NCBI GenBank assembly: GCA_049520395.1
Contig: JBEKPV010000156.1
Location: 1-8,039, forward strand
Direction of reading: 5' to 3'
DNA length: 8,039 bases
Origin: UBA1161 sp049520395
GTDB lineage: Bacteria; Planctomycetota; Phycisphaerae; Tepidisphaerales; Tepidisphaeraceae
Shown here: one piece after another, positions 6,606 to 8,039 of the stretch
How positions within the stretch are numbered: position 1 is the first letter of the stretch
Layout: every line of letters starts with the position of its first letter
Notes under the pieces: generated by a model
Databases searched by the model: none
Seen by the model: only the letters and a program-made list of their open reading frames with translations
What the model was told of the DNA's origin: nothing
Position numbers and translations under genes: made by a program

Positions 6606-6644
6606 TGCCACAGATAAAAATCAGATGGACACGGATCGGAAATC
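6606..6644. repeat. Dispersed-repeat-like stretch (CCACAGAT / CACGGAT type)
   Basis: In the 108-nt convergent spacer, degenerate units CCACAGAT, TCAGATGGA and CACGGATCGG follow one another. This resembles the CCACAGATGAACACGGAT-type strings I recall from intergenic regions of many planctomycete and other environmental genomes. No hairpin followed by a U-run is seen, so it does not look like an ordinary terminator, although it lies where both converging transcripts should end. Confidence 0.4.
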
Positions 6645-6705
6645 AAATTCCAGATGTTCAACGGCGCGCTTCTGACCTATAAACGCGGTTAAACACATTG
6701 TTGCT

Positions 6706-7392
6706 TTAATTCGACGGCTGCGTTGTGCCGCCATGGCGGTTGATTTCCGCTTGTTGATTTCCGAAGGCTACGTTGTCGGCGAAGAGGACCAGGTTGCCAT
6801 CGATCATGCCTAGTTTTCCTATGGCGGTGACCTGGAGATCGGCGGTGTTGTTGATTTCGGGGAGGACTAGTTTTTCGCCGACGTCCACGGTGCCTTTGCC
6901 GCCTTTGGGGCTGAGCATGCGCAGAAGGATGTGGGGGTAGGGGCAGCCGCTTAATTCGATCGCTTGCACCGCGATGATGCGGCCTTGGAATTTCAGGATT
7001 TGGGTGCCGACGGATTCGCTGGATTCGGGCGCGGGCGTGTCCCAGAGATTTTTGTCGGCTACCGGCGGCTGCGGGTTGGCCGCGATGGGAGGGGGGCTCG
7101 ATTTTACGACCGAGTAATCGGGCATGTTGCCGTTCCAGTTATAGACGTAGGGGGCCTGGGGATGCTGGACGGCCTCGCCGGTGTTGTAGGGGATGGGGAC
7201 GTAATTCCATTGGCCAGAGTACCAGTTGAATTGGAAGGGATCGGAGTTGGCGCGGGAACTGAAATTGTAGGACGGATTCGGGGGGTAGATGGGGCCCGTT
7301 TGAGTGCTGATTTGCGGGTTTTGCTGCCACTGGGCGAGGGATAATGTGGTCGCGGCTAGTACGAAGACGATTGATAGTCTGAATTGTTTCAT
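6706..7392 (-). CDS. Secreted protein of unknown function with OB-like C-terminal domain
   Basis: A 228-residue protein starting MKQFRLSIVFVLAATTLSLA, a clear Sec signal peptide likely cut after Ala20. ATG at 7392 is preferred over the upstream in-frame ATG at 7452 because it begins directly at the signal peptide and AAAGG lies 9 nt upstream. Residues 21-110 are low-complexity, rich in Pro, Asn, Gln, Tyr and Trp (NWYSGQWNYVPIPYN, APYVYNWNGNMPDY), and probably disordered or wall-associated. Residues 130-212 are regular and beta-rich: FQGRIIAVQAIEL, HILLRML, GTVDVGEKLVL, LQVTAIGKL, then GNLVLFADNVAFG. This order of strands resembles small OB-fold-like domains of secreted planctomycete proteins, which is an inference from pattern only. 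I do not recognise a named family. It stands alone, convergent with the DUF4337-like gene and divergent from the HigA-like gene. Confidence 0.8.
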   Translation of the reverse strand: MKQFRLSIVFVLAATTLSLAQWQQNPQISTQTGPIYPPNPSYNFSSRANSDPFQFNWYSGQWNYVPIPYNTGEAVQHPQAPYVYNWNGNMPDYSVVKSSPPPIAANPQPPVADKNLWDTPAPESSESVGTQILKFQGRIIAVQAIELSGCPYPHILLRMLSPKGGKGTVDVGEKLVLPEINNTADLQVTAIGKLGMIDGNLVLFADNVAFGNQQAEINRHGGTTQPSN

Positions 7393-7589
7393 AATCGGCG
7401 GCCTTTCTGATATTGATGGGTGGAACGTCTCATATCGCGCGGATTGAGGCAACGGGAAAAGCGGCGGGGGCCGGCTCGCCTACGTTCAAGTGCGATCTTG
7501 GGATTGATTCGGGCTGTGGGGAGAAGACGATGAGGCGCTGATTGTTTCGCCGCCGGGTCAATGTTGACCTGTCCGCCTGTTCCCATTCG

Positions 7590-7611
7590 CGCACTGTGAA
7601 TATGATGTGCG
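7590..7611 (+). promoter_or_regulatory. Candidate promoter -10 inside an inverted repeat, HigA-like gene
   Basis: TATGAT (7601-7606) is one base from the sigma-70 -10 consensus and lies 23 nt before the start codon. It sits between the inverted arms CGCAC (7590-7594) and GTGCG (7607-7611). HigA antitoxins usually repress their own promoter through an inverted repeat around the -10, so the arrangement fits autoregulation. The arms are only 5 bp and no good -35 stands at 16-18 nt (TTGACC at 7564-7569 is too far), so this is tentative. Confidence 0.3.
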
Positions 7612-7629
7612 ATAACGGAAGGATGAGCT

Positions 7630-7890
7630 ATGAAGCGGGTACGCGCGTCACAGGGCGATGTTCCGGAAAGTTTTGAGGAATTGTGCGCGATGCATTTGCC
7701 TCGAACGATTCGGGACAAGGTGGACTACGAGAATACGGCGGAGATCGTGGACCGGCTGGCGGTGCTGGATCGGCGAACCGAGGGACAGGAAGAATACCTG
7801 GAAACACTCACGCAACTGATCGAAGCGTATGACAACGCCAATTTCCAAGTCGGGGTATCGTCTGGGCGCTGGAGGCGATTCGGTTTTTGA
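7630..7890 (+). CDS. HigA-family antitoxin-like protein, N-terminal part (frameshifted)
   Basis: This 86-codon frame carries the N-terminal region of HigA-type antitoxins: SFEELCAMHLPRTIRDKVDY (14-33), then ENTAEIVDRLAVL (34-46), RRTEGQEEYLETLTQLIEAYDN (48-69). This matches the family pattern of P-R-x-I-x-x-x-x-D-Y-E-x-A followed by an E-x-x-Y-L-x-x-L-x-x-L-I-E-x-Y helix. It should continue into a helix-turn-helix, but after about Ser78 the frame turns to unrelated GRWRRFGF and a TGA at 7888-7890. The missing HTH is encoded immediately downstream in the frame one base back. One extra G in the GGG at 7864-7866 would restore a continuous protein. AAGGA six nt upstream supports the start. No HigB-like toxin lies upstream. 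It is either a real frameshift or a sequence error in a G-run. Confidence 0.75.
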   Translation: MKRVRASQGDVPESFEELCAMHLPRTIRDKVDYENTAEIVDRLAVLDRRTEGQEEYLETLTQLIEAYDNANFQVGVSSGRWRRFGF

Positions 7891-8039
7891 TGAAGGCGCA
7901 TGGACTAAGTGCTTCGGGCATTGGGCGGATACTGGGAAGCCGGTCGCTTGGAGCGGCGATTTTGCGCGAGGATCGGCAAATCAGTAAAGAGAATGCGATA
8001 AAGCTGGCCGCGCATTTTAAGCTGAATCCTGGGGTGTTT
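7890..8039 (+). CDS. HigA-like helix-turn-helix part, separate frame, runs off right edge
   Basis: From about 7866 the frame one base behind that of the preceding part reads ALEAIRFLMKAHGLSASGIG and then RILGSRSLGAAILREDRQIS, KENAIKLAAHFKLNPGVF. This is the XRE/HigA-type helix-turn-helix that normally follows the N-terminal region found just upstream, with the typical GSRS turn and an R-x-I-S-x-x-x-A-x-K-L-A-x-H-F closing segment. As an independent gene it could start at ATG 7890, which shares its A with the TGA of the upstream part (TGATG); GGAGG at 7871-7875 lies 14 nt upstream, rather far. Translation by re-initiation is possible, but a broken single gene is the simpler reading. The C-terminus is outside the window. 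Confidence 0.6.
   Translation, partial: MKAHGLSASGIGRILGSRSLGAAILREDRQISKENAIKLAAHFKLNPGVF

Noticed and set aside
7393..7629. Hidden HigB/RelE toxin gene upstream of the HigA-like gene
   Set aside because: No frame of adequate length or toxin-like pattern on the plus strand; the only longer frame is a minus-strand shadow without homology.
7858..7870. Programmed -1 frameshift joining the two parts of the HigA-like gene
   Set aside because: The codons TCT GGG CGC contain no X-XXY-YYZ slippery heptamer, the G-run is only three bases, and such recoding is not known for this family as far as I recall.

Overview
The window reads as a piece of a high-GC Gram-negative chromosome, most likely from the Planctomycetota (Phycisphaerae-like) or a neighbouring lineage. 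The reasons are an HtrA-type protease in lipoprotein form, a SPINDLY/OGT-like TPR protein, a DUF4337-type membrane protein, a Pro/Asn/Tyr-rich secreted protein of a style common in planctomycetes, and short dispersed intergenic repeats that I remember from such genomes. This placement is an inference; there is no rRNA or other marker gene in view. No tRNA, rRNA, CRISPR array, insertion sequence or phage gene was seen.

Layout. (a) 1-4339, minus strand: a tight four-gene operon transcribed from right to left. It encodes an active HtrA/Deg-family lipoprotein protease with two PDZ domains (4339-2915), a paralogous secreted protein with the same layout but all three catalytic residues replaced (2905-1439), a DinB-fold metal-binding protein (1421-897), and a TPR protein that runs off the left edge (877-1). 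The gaps are 9, 17 and 19 nt, and the first junction shares bases between a stop codon and a Shine-Dalgarno site. (b) 4340-4639: a divergent intergenic region with two perfect palindromes (14 bp against the htrA-like start, and 16 bp) and one dispersed-repeat-like stretch. (c) 4640-6597, plus strand: a two-gene unit of rmuC and a DUF4337-like three-helix membrane protein. (d) 6598-6705: a short convergent spacer with a second repeat-like stretch. (e) 7392-6706, minus strand: a secreted protein of unknown function with a low-complexity N-terminal half and a beta-rich, OB-like C-terminal half. (f) 7393-7629: divergent spacer. (g) 7630 to the right edge, plus strand: a HigA-family antitoxin-like gene split by a one-base frameshift into an N-terminal part and a helix-turn-helix part, the two joined by a TGATG overlap. 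No toxin gene fits upstream.

How the genes may work together: the operon pairs a membrane-anchored protease with a soluble catalytically dead homologue. This suggests envelope protein quality control in which the pseudoprotease acts as a PDZ adaptor, chaperone or regulator. The DinB and TPR genes are co-transcribed by position, but nothing in them links them directly to proteolysis. The protease/pseudoprotease pair is the best candidate here for an under-described system; the split HigA-like gene is second.
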